Assembly (NCBI GenBank): GCA_023055505.1 | Contig: JALIRH010000005.1 | Coordinates: forward strand, 434,001 to 498,000 | Length of the DNA stretch: 64,000 bases | Reading direction: 5' to 3' | Origin: Callipepla californica brunnescens | Lineage: Eukaryota > Chordata > Aves > Galliformes > Odontophoridae | Part shown: positions 1 through 13,201 of the stretch, one piece after another | Position numbering within the stretch: position 1 is the first letter of the stretch | Layout: each line of letters opens with the position of its first letter | Notes under the pieces: model-generated | Database searches by the model: none | What the model saw: the letters and a program-made list of their open reading frames with translations, nothing else | Told to the model about the DNA's origin: nothing | Translations under genes and position numbers: made by a program

Positions 1-3000
1 CTGATCTTTTGGACGGGTAAGCAAATCTTTCTTTCTTTGTCTGTATTCTGATTCCCACCCTTTTTTGGGTAATTTAGAACCGATTGTCTGGTGTTGTCTT
101 TCCCTACATGCAGTAATTATCATGTCCCTGTTTGTAGTTTGTTTGTTTTTATTATATAGATGTCTGCATTAGCTCCATTATTGCTTTTTTGAAGCAAATT
201 CCTCATTTCTCTTTTTCCAAAAAATGGTTATTATCTGTCTTGTAGTTTCTTTGGGAGTTCTATAGTCTAGATGATTCCTCATTTAAACACGCTTGCCAAT
301 GTGTGTATTCTGTTTCTCTTTTCTTCTGAAAAAGTGTATGTTTTCCCTAAGTAGTTTGTGCTAAATATCTTCTAGTGAGCAAATGGAATGTTTTAATCGT
401 TTAAAGGCTTGTTACAATGTCTAGGTTTAAGATAAATGATAATTTTTTTATTAGTTATGGCTAAATTGTAAGAGTTTGTGGGTATGTTTATTCTGGCTTT
501 GACCTTCATTTACTAGGTGCCTGGCCTGGGTACAGTCTAGAGTCTTTCCCCTGCAAATATGTTATTCTTCTGATTGAGATCACTAAAAGTGGCTGAATGA
601 TGTAAGCGCTGTGCTAGCATGCTTATGTGCCCTCAGAATCCTTTTGAATCATAAGATCAAATTTCTTGTGTGTGTACTGGATACATTAATATTCAACTCA
701 TCTATTAAATAGATTAGGTTTCAAGGCACTGTAGTTTTTCATTCCAACAGTTGTACAGTTGATACATGAGAGACAAAGAGCAGAAAACTTGAACCTAAAC
801 TCGTGTAAAGGGACTTAGCTTGGAGTTGCTGTCTGTTACATGCGTCTCACCAAAGAAGATAGGATGTGGCATCTGATGCTATGGCTGAACTGTGGAAAAA
901 CTTGACTTTAGGCCTAGTATCAATCTTGATTATTAAAATGAGAAACTAGAATTTGCTGGATGTAATGAAAACATTTTTCTACTTAGCATTTTGTTCTAAG
1001 TATAGGTTTAATCAGTTTAATCTCATCCATGCTGGTTAAGTATTACCATACAGGTGATCTTAATTTTTCTGTGCTCAGCGAAATGCAACAATTCAGTTTT
1101 ATAATTTCACAGCCCTACCTTTAAGGCTGAGCGAAACTTGTTACTTGCATGCTGTGACACATAAACACTTACCATTTATATGATATTCTGATGTCTCTGT
1201 TTGTGTCGTTATGTCTTAACTGAACAAGTAGCAAGCTGCTATGGATATCCACGTAATATGCATGTGATATCAGTAGAGGTTACTTCATGTTAGCTCCAGA
1301 CTCCCGTGAACTGAATAGCATTGATTCAGTACTGTATTGTACTTCAGCTGATCATTTCTTGATACCTTCAGCTGTTCCAGTCACCTCATTTCTCTGTAAA
1401 ACTAACAAGGAGAAAGTAAGCTGAAAATGGATTATTTTTCTCTTGCTCTGTGTGTCCTGTTTTGTTGTTTGTTTGTTTGGGTTTTTTTTGGTGGCTTTTT
1501 TTTTTTTTTAACATGGCCTGTAAATTGATTTGCATTACTGTTATATACTTATATCTATAGATGCAGACAAAATCATGCTGTTCTAAATCAGGTGACGTAA
1601 CTTCTGACAATTTTCCCCAGCTATTGACTTCCCATAAATCTTGAATCCAAAGTGAAATGAAAGGATGTGGAGAAAGTCTCTTGCCAAATACTAGGTGCTC
1701 TACCTCCAGTCCCAAGATTAAGTATCTGTTTTATGTAAAAGTTCATTTGTCATCAAAGACCTGTACTGTGCTGTACTGATGGTTTACTATATGTGTTGAC
1801 TGCAAGCCTCTTGGAGAACTTAAATGGATAATCAGATACGTAGTTGAGAATGATCTGGGTGATAACTGAACTCTTTGGATAAATATAGGTATCTAAGCAG
1901 TAACCAAGCAGTCACGAACTAAGAGGGAAGGTCTCAAGAGCCATTGGTAAATATCTGGGCAAAAATTATATGAGTGAAAATAAGGTGGTTTCCTTGTTTT
2001 CTCTTGAAAGGGAGAGAGGTTACAACTGTAGTTCAGCTGAGCTGCATTCATAAATCTATAAATGATGAAGGAAGGGATATTGTGAGAGGGTGAGACCATT
2101 GTCAGGTGATGTTATTTGCCACTGCATTTGAAGGATTGCTTAAGGACTATCAGAAAACTGACTATGTAATGAATGCATAGTTAATATTCATTGTAGATAT
2201 ATGCATCATGATTAAGTATCCTAAATTCACATGTCAACTGCTAGTCTCTTTGACACTACAAGTGATCTATTGGTGCTATGATAATTAGTTCTGTCAACAC
2301 GTTGACTCTAGATTCAACAGTGGACAAAAAGGAATGTAATAATTCTTAACAAGTGGAAGACAGTAAGAATTGAGTAAATACTTATGCTCCTATGTAAGTG
2401 GTTCATTTTTGAAAATACTATGAATGCTCTTCTCATTATGGCAGAATATAGGCCTATAGTAGCAATTGTACATCTTCAGAAGCGAACAACAAAATTTATG
2501 AAAGGTATGGAATAGCTTCAACATTAGTAGTGACCAAACTGAATGATTTTAGATTGTAACAGCTAGGACTGGATAGGCATATGGTGAAGAAGTGTGACTA
2601 TCGTGAAAAGTCTGGATGACTAACCTATAAACTGTCCTTTACAACATAAGAACTAGGAAATAATGAATGAGGCTAGTATGAATCAAGTTCAAAAAACAGA
2701 AGGAGGTGATCAATCATGCAGTGGGGTTGTACACCTGAGCATTCTGTAAGGCATGTTTTATATGCAGAAACTGGCACGAGATCAAGCAGACAGCTATAAA
2801 GGTACTTAGATCTGACACAGTTACTTGATGTTAGTTTATTTAAATTCTCCCAAGCACAAGAAATTCTATAAACTGGAAATAGTTGAGGCCAGGAAAGTAT
2901 TAAATGAAATAAAAGTACTTGCTTTTCTTGACACTCAGAGTAAGGGTTGCTCTGAACTCATGTTGGTCAAGTTTTCTGTGCTTCAGTCCTGGTTTACTTG

Positions 3001-6000
3001 CTTATAAACTACATACACTCATATATATGTACTGGTAGTTACTTTATTGAAATTGATTCATTTACACTGACATTCTTCTAAACTTTGTTCTTAGACACAA
3101 GCAGGCTACCAGCATCTCCAATGACCTTTCTAAAGGAGAAAAATGTTGAAGAACATTATTTATGCCCCTACAGATTGAGGGGAGGAAAAAACACCAAATA
3201 CCTGTGTTTACGTGCCAGACTACTGTCATTAAACTAGGTTAGTTTACTCACAAAGGAAGTCCATCTAGTAATGATTATGTATGAATTTCTATGGGTAGTT
3301 GTTTTTTTTTTTTTCTTGTAGGTTTCCCTGCTTGGCTCAAGAGCTATGGTCAAAGTGTGGTACTGTGGGATATAGTGCAACGTTGCTTTAAACTGTTAGG
3401 TAAAATGTATCTAATGACATGATCTGAGAAGACAGTTTGTTGTCTGTAAGTAGCACAGAAGTTAATATGGTTTCATGTCTAATCTTCTTGGAGAAGAGAA
3501 CTTGTTTAGTAAATACTAACAGGGTAATTTCAGACTATCACTGGAGCAGGCATCAAACTTTATCCTATTAACAGTTCTGTGCAACCACTATGCCATAGAA
3601 CATAACAATGAAAGTCAGCCTAAGGTTTTTAAAATTAAGTAAGCTTTTACCTTGGATTAATTACTACATGCAAAATGCGTGCAGTAACAAGTAACTTTAG
3701 TTTTTCTACCAGGTAAATAAATACTTTAGGAAAAAAAAAAAAAAGAGAAACTGAAGACTTGATCTATTTTACCTAGAGGCACAACTGAATAATCTTGCCT
3801 CTACTGAACCTTTTTATGTCAGAATAGGCCTGTTATGCTAGATATAAAATAGAAGAAAAACAATGGGAAAACCTAAACCATCAAAAGTTTTTGTTTCATA
3901 AAGAGATAAAAAGGAAACTAACTTTACCACAAAACAAAAACCAAACCCACAGAAAACAACAGTCAACAACAAAAACCTACCCAAAACACACACAAAAGAA
4001 CAGAAACAAAAGTCAGGAGCCTCAGCAAACTAAAACAGGATTCTTGGAACATCATGTATGCATGTTTCTTTTTGGAAAATCAGATATATCACCTGGCTTA
4101 AATTTTTAAACAATGTAAGCTTGCAGGTTGCTTAACAGGAAACATACATTTCCTTGTGGAAATTCTACAGAATTCTATCAAGAGTTATCAAGAGTAGTCC
4201 TTGACAAAGGACCGTTATCTACATATTCATCAACTCTCCAAATATCATGAATGATTTGCCTCCTAACAGCTAAAAAAAATTCCTCATTTTGTGACACCAA
4301 GGATAAAAATAGAGTATTCTCAATATGGTTATTATTAGGCTTTGTTTTCATATAAGTCTTCATTTAGACATCAGGTAATAGATAAGCATCTCATCTATCA
4401 TCTTTTTCTAAAAAGAAAGGAAATTTCTGCAACTCATACCTAGTGTAGGACTGAAATTATCAGTATGTGGTAAAGTCCTTATGAATATTCATTAGCCTGC
4501 AATTTAAAAATTAATTTAAAGATCAAGCTGACCCTTTGCTCCAGCAAAATCTATTATGTCCAATTACTAATACATGAAAGTTGCAAACTGCCTGTTTTCA
4601 TAAGGAAACTACTGGGCATTTGTTACCTTTGGTAAGGCACACCTAATTTCCTGGAAAATACATGTCTGCCATGAAAATGGCTTTCCATGCTTGGAAAAGA
4701 CTTCCCTTGCTGCAGGAAGAATCCAATTCTTTGCCTGCTTCAAATTAAGCAGCTGTTAAATGCTTTTGACTTACAGCCTGCATTTTTGAATTTGAGGCAC
4801 CTTCCCTCCCCTTTGGTTTGACCCTGCTATCAAAGCCCTTAAGAATATGATTGGTGTCACGTCTGTTAAACTTCTGCTTAAAATTTTTAATAGGGAAAGG
4901 CTTCCTCTAGATGCTTCTCTATTTTTCTTTATTTGGTTCTTTCAGGCTTGTATTTGTTTATTTGCTTGAGAATGTGTTCATGTTGTGCTGCAAAGTGTGT
5001 GGAAACTTAAAAACAAGTGCTAATAATGCCATGAGGCAGTAAAAAACACCTAAGATTGTTAAGAAAAGTGGATGAAACAAATATCTATAAACAACAAGCA
5101 GTGGATTTCTCCTTATTTTCAAGGAGTGTGATTTAAGATAAATTTGGCAAATGGCAAACTTTCAAATGCTGTAGCTAGAACATGTTGTGTTTAATCCTGT
5201 AATTTTAGTCTGATGTTTGACAGGTGATGTTATGTTTTGCAATAACTATTTAATATAGTGAATGATTTCTATCTTTCCCTTTTGTTATGAAAGGCAATAA
5301 CTGGGGGAAACTGACTTGCTATCCCTGTTATGACATTGAGAAAGCAGTGGATGCAGTGAATGTGGGATACTTCTTCAGTTAGGGTGGAGAGCAAAAGGTG
5401 TAATTGAATTGACATCTTCTATAATGACTATGTCAATCATGTAGTGGTAACTTGCCCTTGGCTTGACCACGCCATGTATGTTTCCAGTCTCTAATAATGC
5501 AAGTTAAATTCTTGGCTTCTGACTAAATAACAGTTCCCCACAGGCCTATAGGAATAACAAAGACTTGAAGTGGTTAACATATACATTTCTGTTTATATGC
5601 ATGTGTATATGTACTTACCTATAGAGTTTTCTAGACCTGTGAAGTTGTTATAAAAAGCTTTTTCCTGTATGTACTCAATTAAAGGATGTTTGTTCCCTGA
5701 GCAGAATGTGCGCTAAAACCAGACTGTAAAATAAAGGTCATTTAGTTCTGGTGACAGCAGAACATGGTTTAAGACAAGTTGCTTTTTGACTTGCATGGGT
5801 TGGAATATACTGCCAGTAATATCTCTAGCTTATTTCAGTTTCTCTGTTGGTAAAATTATGAAGCAACTACCATGTTTCATGTTAGCTCTTGGAGGATGTT
5901 TGTACGATGAGTCAAGATGTGCAGAATCCAACTCATTGTATGGCATGAGATGTGGCAGGTAATATTCTTGTCATTCTGTGTGTAGTTTGACAACTGCTGT

Positions 6001-6377
6001 GTAACTTTTTTTTCTTGCACTGAAATGCTTGCTAATGTAGGTGAGGAATATGATACGTTTTCTAGTCTTACTGATCCTAGTAAAAAGCAAGTGAAAAACT
6101 TGAGTGAGATCTCCAACAGTAATTTTCAAAGAGGTGAAGTTTGCTTTAATAACTGTACTAGTATCTACCTTAATGTGGTGAGAAGTCTTTTGCAGGTAGG
6201 TATATCCAGGGTTAGAGTTGCTTCTTTCGATAATTAATTCAGCCTACACACTTCAATTGTGCAGCACACCTTACTTTAAGACTACAGAATTTAAGATTCA
6301 TCTACTGATAAGTAAGATTAGATAGCTCCCTTATTCTTCCCTTTTTCTCTATCTCCCTCCTCCTTTTAGGAGTTGGA

Positions 6378-6430
<53 letters not shown>

Positions 6431-6900
6431 GTTCCTTCTAGCAGTAAAGATTTCTTATGAACAGTTTAGTAGAGCTATTCTTTAAGAGAAAGTTTTGGTA
6501 AATATAAGTGAAATAAATTTTTTTAAACTATTTACCTAGTCACATTTGGAACCAGAATGTCTTAGTTATTCATCTTATTCAAATTCAGAGTTGTTATCGT
6601 GCTGATGAAAGTGGATGTTTTTCCTATTTTAGTTCAACATTGTGTGTTAAGCACAGATTTATATTATTTTGATTCTGAATTTCTCTTGAATTTCTTTGAT
6701 ACTGCGAGACTGTTATTTTTATAGTGTGAGAATGGAAGTGTTGAAAATACCAAGTTTTCCTGCAAGTTCAGATTAAACTTCTTTTAGAAGAAGATCTGAC
6801 TGTACTATTTTCCTGGGTCAAGACATCCAGTAGAAAGGGCTCTCCTATGCAATTGTTTATGTTCACTGTCATTCCAGGTTGAAAAATGCAGAGTAATTAT
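1..6900. other. Non-coding region beyond the GLRA3 3' end
   Basis: No exon, RNA gene or classified mobile element was recognised. The stretch holds low-complexity patches only: a T/G-rich tract near 1457-1512, an A run near 3730-3744, a CA-rich tract near 3910-4010 and a 46-base T run at 6381-6426. Short open frames (longest about 109 codons, 1386-1715 minus) have T-rich or low-complexity content and match no family I know. In mammals HPGD lies beyond the GLRA3 3' end; no HPGD exon was recognised here. Confidence 0.6.
6381..6426. repeat. Homopolymer T run, 46 bases
   Basis: An uninterrupted run of 46 T on the plus strand follows AGTTGGAAGC and ends at AAGAG. No retrogene or SINE body was recognised on either side, so it looks like an expanded mononucleotide repeat or the tail of an unrecognised old insertion. 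Length is likely unstable and may be assembly-dependent. Confidence 0.95.
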
Positions 6901-7396
6901 CATAGAAACATAGAATGTACTGGGTTGAAAAGGACCTTCAAGATCATCTAGTTTCAACCCCATTGTCGTGGATAGGATCACCAACCATTAGACCAGGCTG
7001 TCTAGAGCCATACCCAGCCTTGCCTTGACTACCTATAGGGGTGGGGCTTCCTTCCATAACCCACTGGGCAGCACATTCCAGTGTGTCACCACTCTCTGAG
7101 TGAAACCCTTCCTTTTAACATCTAAATCTCCTCTGTCTTAGTTGAAAACCATTACTCCTTGTACTGTGTAACCAGTCATTCCCCCTCTAGTACACTCCTT
7201 TCAGGTACTGGAGGGCTGCAATTAGGTCTTCCCAGAGCCTTCTCTTTTCCAAGCTAAAATAAAAGCCCAGTTCCCTCAACCTTTCCTCATAGAGGAGGTG
7301 CTCTAGCCTTTTGATCATTTTTACTGGCCCTTCTCTGGAACTGTTCCAAGAGCTCTGCATCTTTTTTGTGCTGGAGGCCCAGGCCTGGATGCACTA
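6901..7396 (-). mobile_element. CR1 LINE fragment, 3' end, minus orientation
   Basis: The plus strand opens CATAGAAACATAGAATG, the complement of the CR1 3' terminus with its 8-base repeat. It continues with the complement of the CR1 3' UTR and end of ORF2, such as the AAGGACCTTCAAGATCATCTAG motif region, a block around TTTCCTCATAGAGGAGGTGC, and TTCTCTGGAACTG. The copy is truncated at its 5' end near 7396, as most genomic CR1 copies are, and holds no intact protein. It lies outside GLRA3, downstream of its 3' end. Confidence 0.9.
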
Positions 7397-10300
7397 CTGA
7401 TCTTGTTAAAGGTTATTTTACATCATTTCTGTTGTGAAACAAATGTGCTAAATTAAAGATCTGTAAACAGAAGCTTCCAAAATATACATCATATAATTCC
7501 TAGTAATTTCATTTATAGACATATTCACGAAAAGCATGGAATCTCTAAAAAGAGAATTGAATTAAATAAAAACTTGTGTGGAGGGTGAAGAAAGGTATTA
7601 GTTTAGTGAAATCCCATTCTGTTGTAGACAATCATATAATATTCCATAAAGTTCCATTTTTAAAGATTTTTACCCTTACTATTTTCACTGGGAAAATATT
7701 CAAAATTTTGACATCTCTGTAGGCTAGGACATTTATTTATTTTTCCTAAAGTACTAAATGACCATTCTTTCTGACATTGTGAAGCTCAGAGGTTTTTTTT
7801 TTTCTTTTTTGTTGATGTCTACCCTGTGCCTGAACTATAAAGACAATGCTCTCTAGAAACTTACTGTTCTTTAGACATATGTACTCTTAGACTTCTCATG
7901 TGAAAAACAAATTTCATATTGTTGTAATTCTAGACCTCCTCAAAATATCTAAGTTTTTGAACATGTGTATTTAGAGCTGTTCCAAGACTGCTGATTGTGA
8001 TCTATTCCTAATAAGAGTACCTTCTGATGTTCTCTAGGATTACTTCTGCCTTATTCTCATTTGTAATGTACAGCAATTTACTGTCTATAATTATCTTTAG
8101 GTCCTTCCAATCAGCCAGTTTCCTGTTTACAGCAAAGCTTGTTTTATATTACTGAATAGAAATTCATTACTCCCTTCTTCTCCAGCGCATAAGATAATTT
8201 AGTTTCTTGTTATCTGGCTGTATGACACACTCCAAGTAGTTATATACTGATGAAATCATCTATCATATTTTGGCCATGCTATTTGATGAAAATGTTGAAT
8301 TCTAGTTGAGTCTAGTCATATACTACATATTTACTGCATGGTTTTGCTATATCTGTATCAATATATCTTACCTGTACAGCATCGCTGTATGAAAGTCAGG
8401 ATAGAGATCTGCTTCATCTTTGCCTAGAAGAGCATCTCATCAAATAAGTGTATCAGAACTCTAAATGTGAATTATCTTTGCTCACCTGTGCTGCAATATA
8501 TCTCAATATCTGCCCCTATTTTTGTGTCTTTATTTGCTTTCTTTAGGGAATCTGTTTTAGAGCTATGTGTGCTTTTACAATATTGTGCATGAACAATTTT
8601 CTGGGCTACATTCTGTCTTACAATCTTAGTGTTTGTATCCACTGCTTGGTTGTCATAAAGGTTCAGCAAATTTCAGTAAGCAAGTCATGTGGACAATTTT
8701 TGGTGCATGGAGGAGTTCAGTGAAATGCCTTTGTTTCATATGCACTCCCATGTCAGATACTTTTTTTTATACTGCCCCTCAGCTGCCATCTCTCATATGG
8801 CAACATGTAATGGGGTATTGTTGGGAAGGTTCAACTTCTGTTGCCATACTGTCAACACCTGCATTTGACACTGTGAGCAACTGAATAAATCAGGAGGCAT
8901 TACTTTTGGAGAGTCCTCCTACATACACATGCTTATACATAACTTATGTCATTTATATTTGGAAGGCATTCTTCAGAATCCATTTTTTCCTTTGTTATTA
9001 GCTGCAGCATTAATAACTAGCAAAAAAAAAAACAACAACAGGCTTTAAGTTTGGCTACTGAGAAAAGGAGAAGTCAAATAACGCACTCGGAGGAAGATGA
9101 ACGTGCCTTGAGAAACACAGTGTTCCTCACGGGTTTTATGTAATAGTATTGTTGCCACAAGTCTATTAGTTTGGCTTCACTGTGACCTTGAGCTGTCATT
9201 CCTGAGAGACAACATCGTTGATCTGGCAGTAGCAAAACACAGAAACTCCACAAGTAATTCATATAAGTCACTCTTAATAACTCTTTCAGCTATCTGTTTA
9301 ATCTGTATTTCTCATATAATTCCCAAAGGTAGTCAGATGCAAAAGTACTACTGGCTTTTCTAAAGTCAAATATATGAGTTCATTGTATGTTGTGAAGCAA
9401 TTCACGATTTCAAAATGAATTTGATTATATTGAACTCTGTTCCCTTGTGCCTCACTTAAAATGAATGATTCTGCATGTGACCCTTCTTTTAAGACAAAGA
9501 CCTAATTGTGTAAGTGCTTTAAACTGCTATTATGGATCTTTTTTTATCCTAGTAGTAGATAGTGTTGCAATCGTGTAGCTGACATAATCTGGGGGATTCC
9601 ACCTTAAAGTATTCCTCCTGACTTTTATCACAAACATTTTCCATTCAGCAACAGAAAGTCCCTTTCTCAAGGCAACCGTGATATACAGAATGTATTCTAA
9701 CAGCTCTCTTGCAAGGTTGGAATCCACGATAAATTTTGTGCCAGTGAACACATGCATGAAAAGGAAAGGATAAAAAAAAAAAAATCTGTTTCTGATTTTC
9801 TGAAAGGAAAACAGTATCAAATAAATATTTACTCAAAATGTTTTCATCTTTCTACTTTCTTCCTTAAAAGCACTGTTATTACAGCATACAAATAATATGT
9901 TACTTGGCTTTGACATGGATATTTCATTATTATTGCATGATGGGAACAACTCTACCAACAAAGACTGTCTTAGAACATTTTGAAAAGTTTTTTGAAACTG
10001 GGGAAAGAATTTTATATGGGCCTCTCATTCCTTGGAAAATATTCAAATTACATTGTTTTTGTGTCACTTCACACTGGAAGTGAGTAAATGTTTTGCTCAA
10101 GAAAGTGAAACAACTGACTTCAGTATTTGTGCAGAGAGGAGAATATGGGTTAGTATGGTTTATGTACTGAACTTGAATTATCAGAAGTTTGTTGCTATGA
10201 AAAGGAGAACATATAAGTATAGATCTCCATATCCAAAATATGTGAAGTGATTCCTCTGCTCATCTCAGAAATAAGGCTTCAGATAGAATACTATGTTCAC

Positions 10301-12609
10301 TTATGTTTTGATCTCCAAGACAGTCAGAGTACTGGCTGAAAAACACACAGAGCGGGGCTGTGACACAAGGCAAATCTTCCCCTTCTTCCAGGGAAGAAAT
10401 AAGAAAAAATCTGTAAATTATGATAGGATTTAGACACGGGCATAATACTTCTCAAATATGTTGTGAGAATGGTGCTTTTAAACAGTTGAGTTTTCCAGTA
10501 GTGCTGGATATGTTAATAAGTTTGTACCTTTTCCTGAATTGGGTTTTAAAGGAAGCAAAGGCAAAGAAACATTTAAATATTCTTCTACCTCTTAGAGCAA
10601 GTGATTGCCAGTGTTCTCACTGAAGAGATTTGAATTTCATGTCAAGCCTAGCCCATACCGTCCTCTACAGGGGGAGCTAGAGTGTGAACCTGAACATAAG
10701 TACTTGTAGAACTATTAGAGATTTTATAGTCTGAAAGATGATGTCACTGCGCTACAAGTGGAGCAGCTGTGTAAGATGTAGATGCTCAAAGGGGAAAAAC
10801 AATTAGAAGGAGAACTGGCATCAGCAGACTGCTTTAGTACACTTAAATCTATTTCAGAAAGTGGTGTTGGAATGTACTACGTCTCAAATCAAAGTAGCAT
10901 TCTCAGAGTGTCATTAAGAAAAAAGGTATTAATGTAGACATGAAATCAAGCAATTACACAAAAAATTCTTAGCAAAAGGCTGTTTTATATCATCAGGAAT
11001 TTACCTTAACATGTGTAAACTATTCCAAAGGCCTTTCAACTATAATGGATTTGGGAGAATAATATAAAATTTGTTATCTTTTTTGAAAGACAGCTTTAAA
11101 CACAACTAGATTAGTCATACATTTTCCTGTGTAGCAATTACCTTTAGCAATAAGCAGCTGAAATTCAACAGGCAGTTTAAAAAAGCCCATTTCTATTTAA
11201 TATAATGTCCAGGAACACACAGAATTGTTTTTGGGTATGGCTTTAGACGTGAACACTTTGGTTTCTGGACCTAAGAATTTAACATTAGCTTTTTTCCTAA
11301 AGTAGCATCACCTCAGAACATTTGTATCACTTTCAAATAGAAATGTGATTTGTAACACAAATCACTGATTAACATGTATATTTTCCTTTTTATAATAAAT
11401 GTCTGTGTTTGGAGTCTCTGCATGAATTATTAATTCTGCTAAAGTTTATCCCCTTGAACAAAATGCATCTGTGTCATCTTTCAAATTGTACGAGAGGGAG
11501 CCATCTTGTGGTTCCCCTGATTTTCCTGATATTCTCTTTAGGTTCAACTTAATTCCAATACTGTGTGGGCTTGCTCTGTTCTAATACACCTAGAAAAGGT
11601 GTTTATTCCTAATTTTGTACCTACTGAACATGCCTGATGAGTAGTTTTATATAGAGCTAAACATAAATGTAGTCACAGACCGATTTTTCAAAATAGGTTA
11701 AATTTGCTATTTGACTTGTTAATAGAAGAATTAAAATGTGACATAATGTCCCTTTAACCTCCACCATTCTATGATTTTTGTAATTCTGTGAAGTAGATGT
11801 TGAAGTATTTGTTTTCTGTTAATGATACTACATACAGATATTATGTGTATACCTTTGTTTATTCATCTTTGACTCTCCATTGCATTACCTGGCTATTATC
11901 TTCTTGGTTGCTTACCTGATACTACGTATTTGTTGCTTTCATTCTCTGAGAACTATGTAGCTCAATATGAAAGCAGATGCTTAGAAGATTGTTGTGTGTT
12001 AATACATCCTAATAACTGTGTCAAGCTGGTGCTGTGCCTTGTCATATAAGGGTGGATAAGGCTAAGCATCTTCACTGGGGTTGCTAAGAACTTTTAGCCT
12101 ACGTGGCATCACAGTGACTATGGCTGTTACTGAGACATCCTTATGGAAGATATTTATAAATATATATACAGTATTATGATTAGTTTAGTTATTCTCAAAA
12201 GACCTCTTATGTGTTAATTTTAGTTGAATTTTCTTGAAACTGTTTTCTGTCAAGAAATAGCAGATCCCCTAGATCTGTCTGTGGGTTCATCTGACTATTT
12301 TGCTGCAAGCAAAATAATTTGCATTTCTAATAATGTCAGCAGGACTATTTTGGAATGGCTGGACTGTCTGGACTTATTTCAGTAGGCATTTACCAATGTG
12401 AGTTTCACTAAGTATTCACAATGGGCTTTTTTTTTTTTTTTCCTTATTCAGTTCTGCGATATCTTCTCTCTCATACTTTCAATCCTGAAACACTTAAATG
12501 GTAATGTGCCTTAACTACTGCCAAGGGCTTCTGTTTATTCTTCAAATGATATTGATAGTCCCTACTCTGTTTTTAAATGCATTGCCTAAATTGTCATAAA
12601 AGTAACCGC
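7397..12609. other. Non-coding region, no feature recognised
   Basis: AT-rich sequence between the CR1 copy and the candidate end of the GLRA3 3' UTR. Short T and A runs (near 7793-7810, 9021-9031, 9771-9784, 12427-12441) are the only repeats noted. Short open frames on both strands have no recognisable family and no supporting splice context. Confidence 0.5.
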
Positions 12610-12630
12610 ACAGTTTCTGAAAAAATGTTC

Positions 12631-12636
12631 TTTATT
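12631..12636 (-). terminator. Candidate distal polyadenylation signal AATAAA
   Basis: The plus strand reads TTTATT, so the minus strand has AATAAA about 5.2 kb after the GLRA3 stop. Cleavage would be expected near 12605-12620. No strong GT-rich downstream element is evident, so this is only a candidate. Confidence 0.25.
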
Positions 12637-13179
12637 TTTGAACAAAATATCTACAATGACATGGTGACACCATAAATTTCACATTTTATAAGACTTCTGT
12701 CTGCAGAGATGTCAGTTTAAGTGCAATATGATACTGTAACACAATGAAAAGAACAATAAAAAGATTTAATCAAATCCATGCATAACACATTTATAGTTTT
12801 ACCAAAAAGGAAGTAATTGAGATGAAATTCCCATTAGAAGTTACTTGACAGAATTCACAGGAGAATGTTTAAAACTCACAGACAAGTTATTAATACACTA
12901 TATATTTTAATTTTTTTTTTTGTATCCTTTAAAAATCTGGGGTCACTAGCACACAAAATACATATATTATGTTAAAACTTTATGGCAAAAGATTATGGCA
13001 CGATTTCTTTTAATACAATTACACATTCTTGTAACTACTTCAGTCCATTTTACCCATTTAAATCACTCTGTTATACAACAAAATATAAACAAAATAAATG
13101 TTTCTTGCATATTTCACAAAGATAAAAGTGAAGAAGTGCAGTAATATTCAAGAATGTCAAGAATACAGGATGAGCCTAC

Positions 13180-13201
13180 TTTTTTTTTTTTTTTTTTTTT
13201 T
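13180..13201. repeat. Homopolymer T run, 22 bases
   Basis: A run of 22 T on the plus strand, hence an A run on the GLRA3 sense strand, inside the candidate 3' UTR. It can act as an internal oligo-dT priming site in cDNA data. Confidence 0.9.

Noticed and set aside
1386..1715. 109-codon minus-strand frame with a Lys-rich stretch
   Set aside because: The Lys-rich part comes from the T-rich tract near 1457-1512; no homology recognised.
1..12600. Search for HPGD or another neighbouring gene's exons beyond the GLRA3 3' end
   Set aside because: No open frame or splice-flanked block with recognisable homology; any neighbour must lie outside the window.
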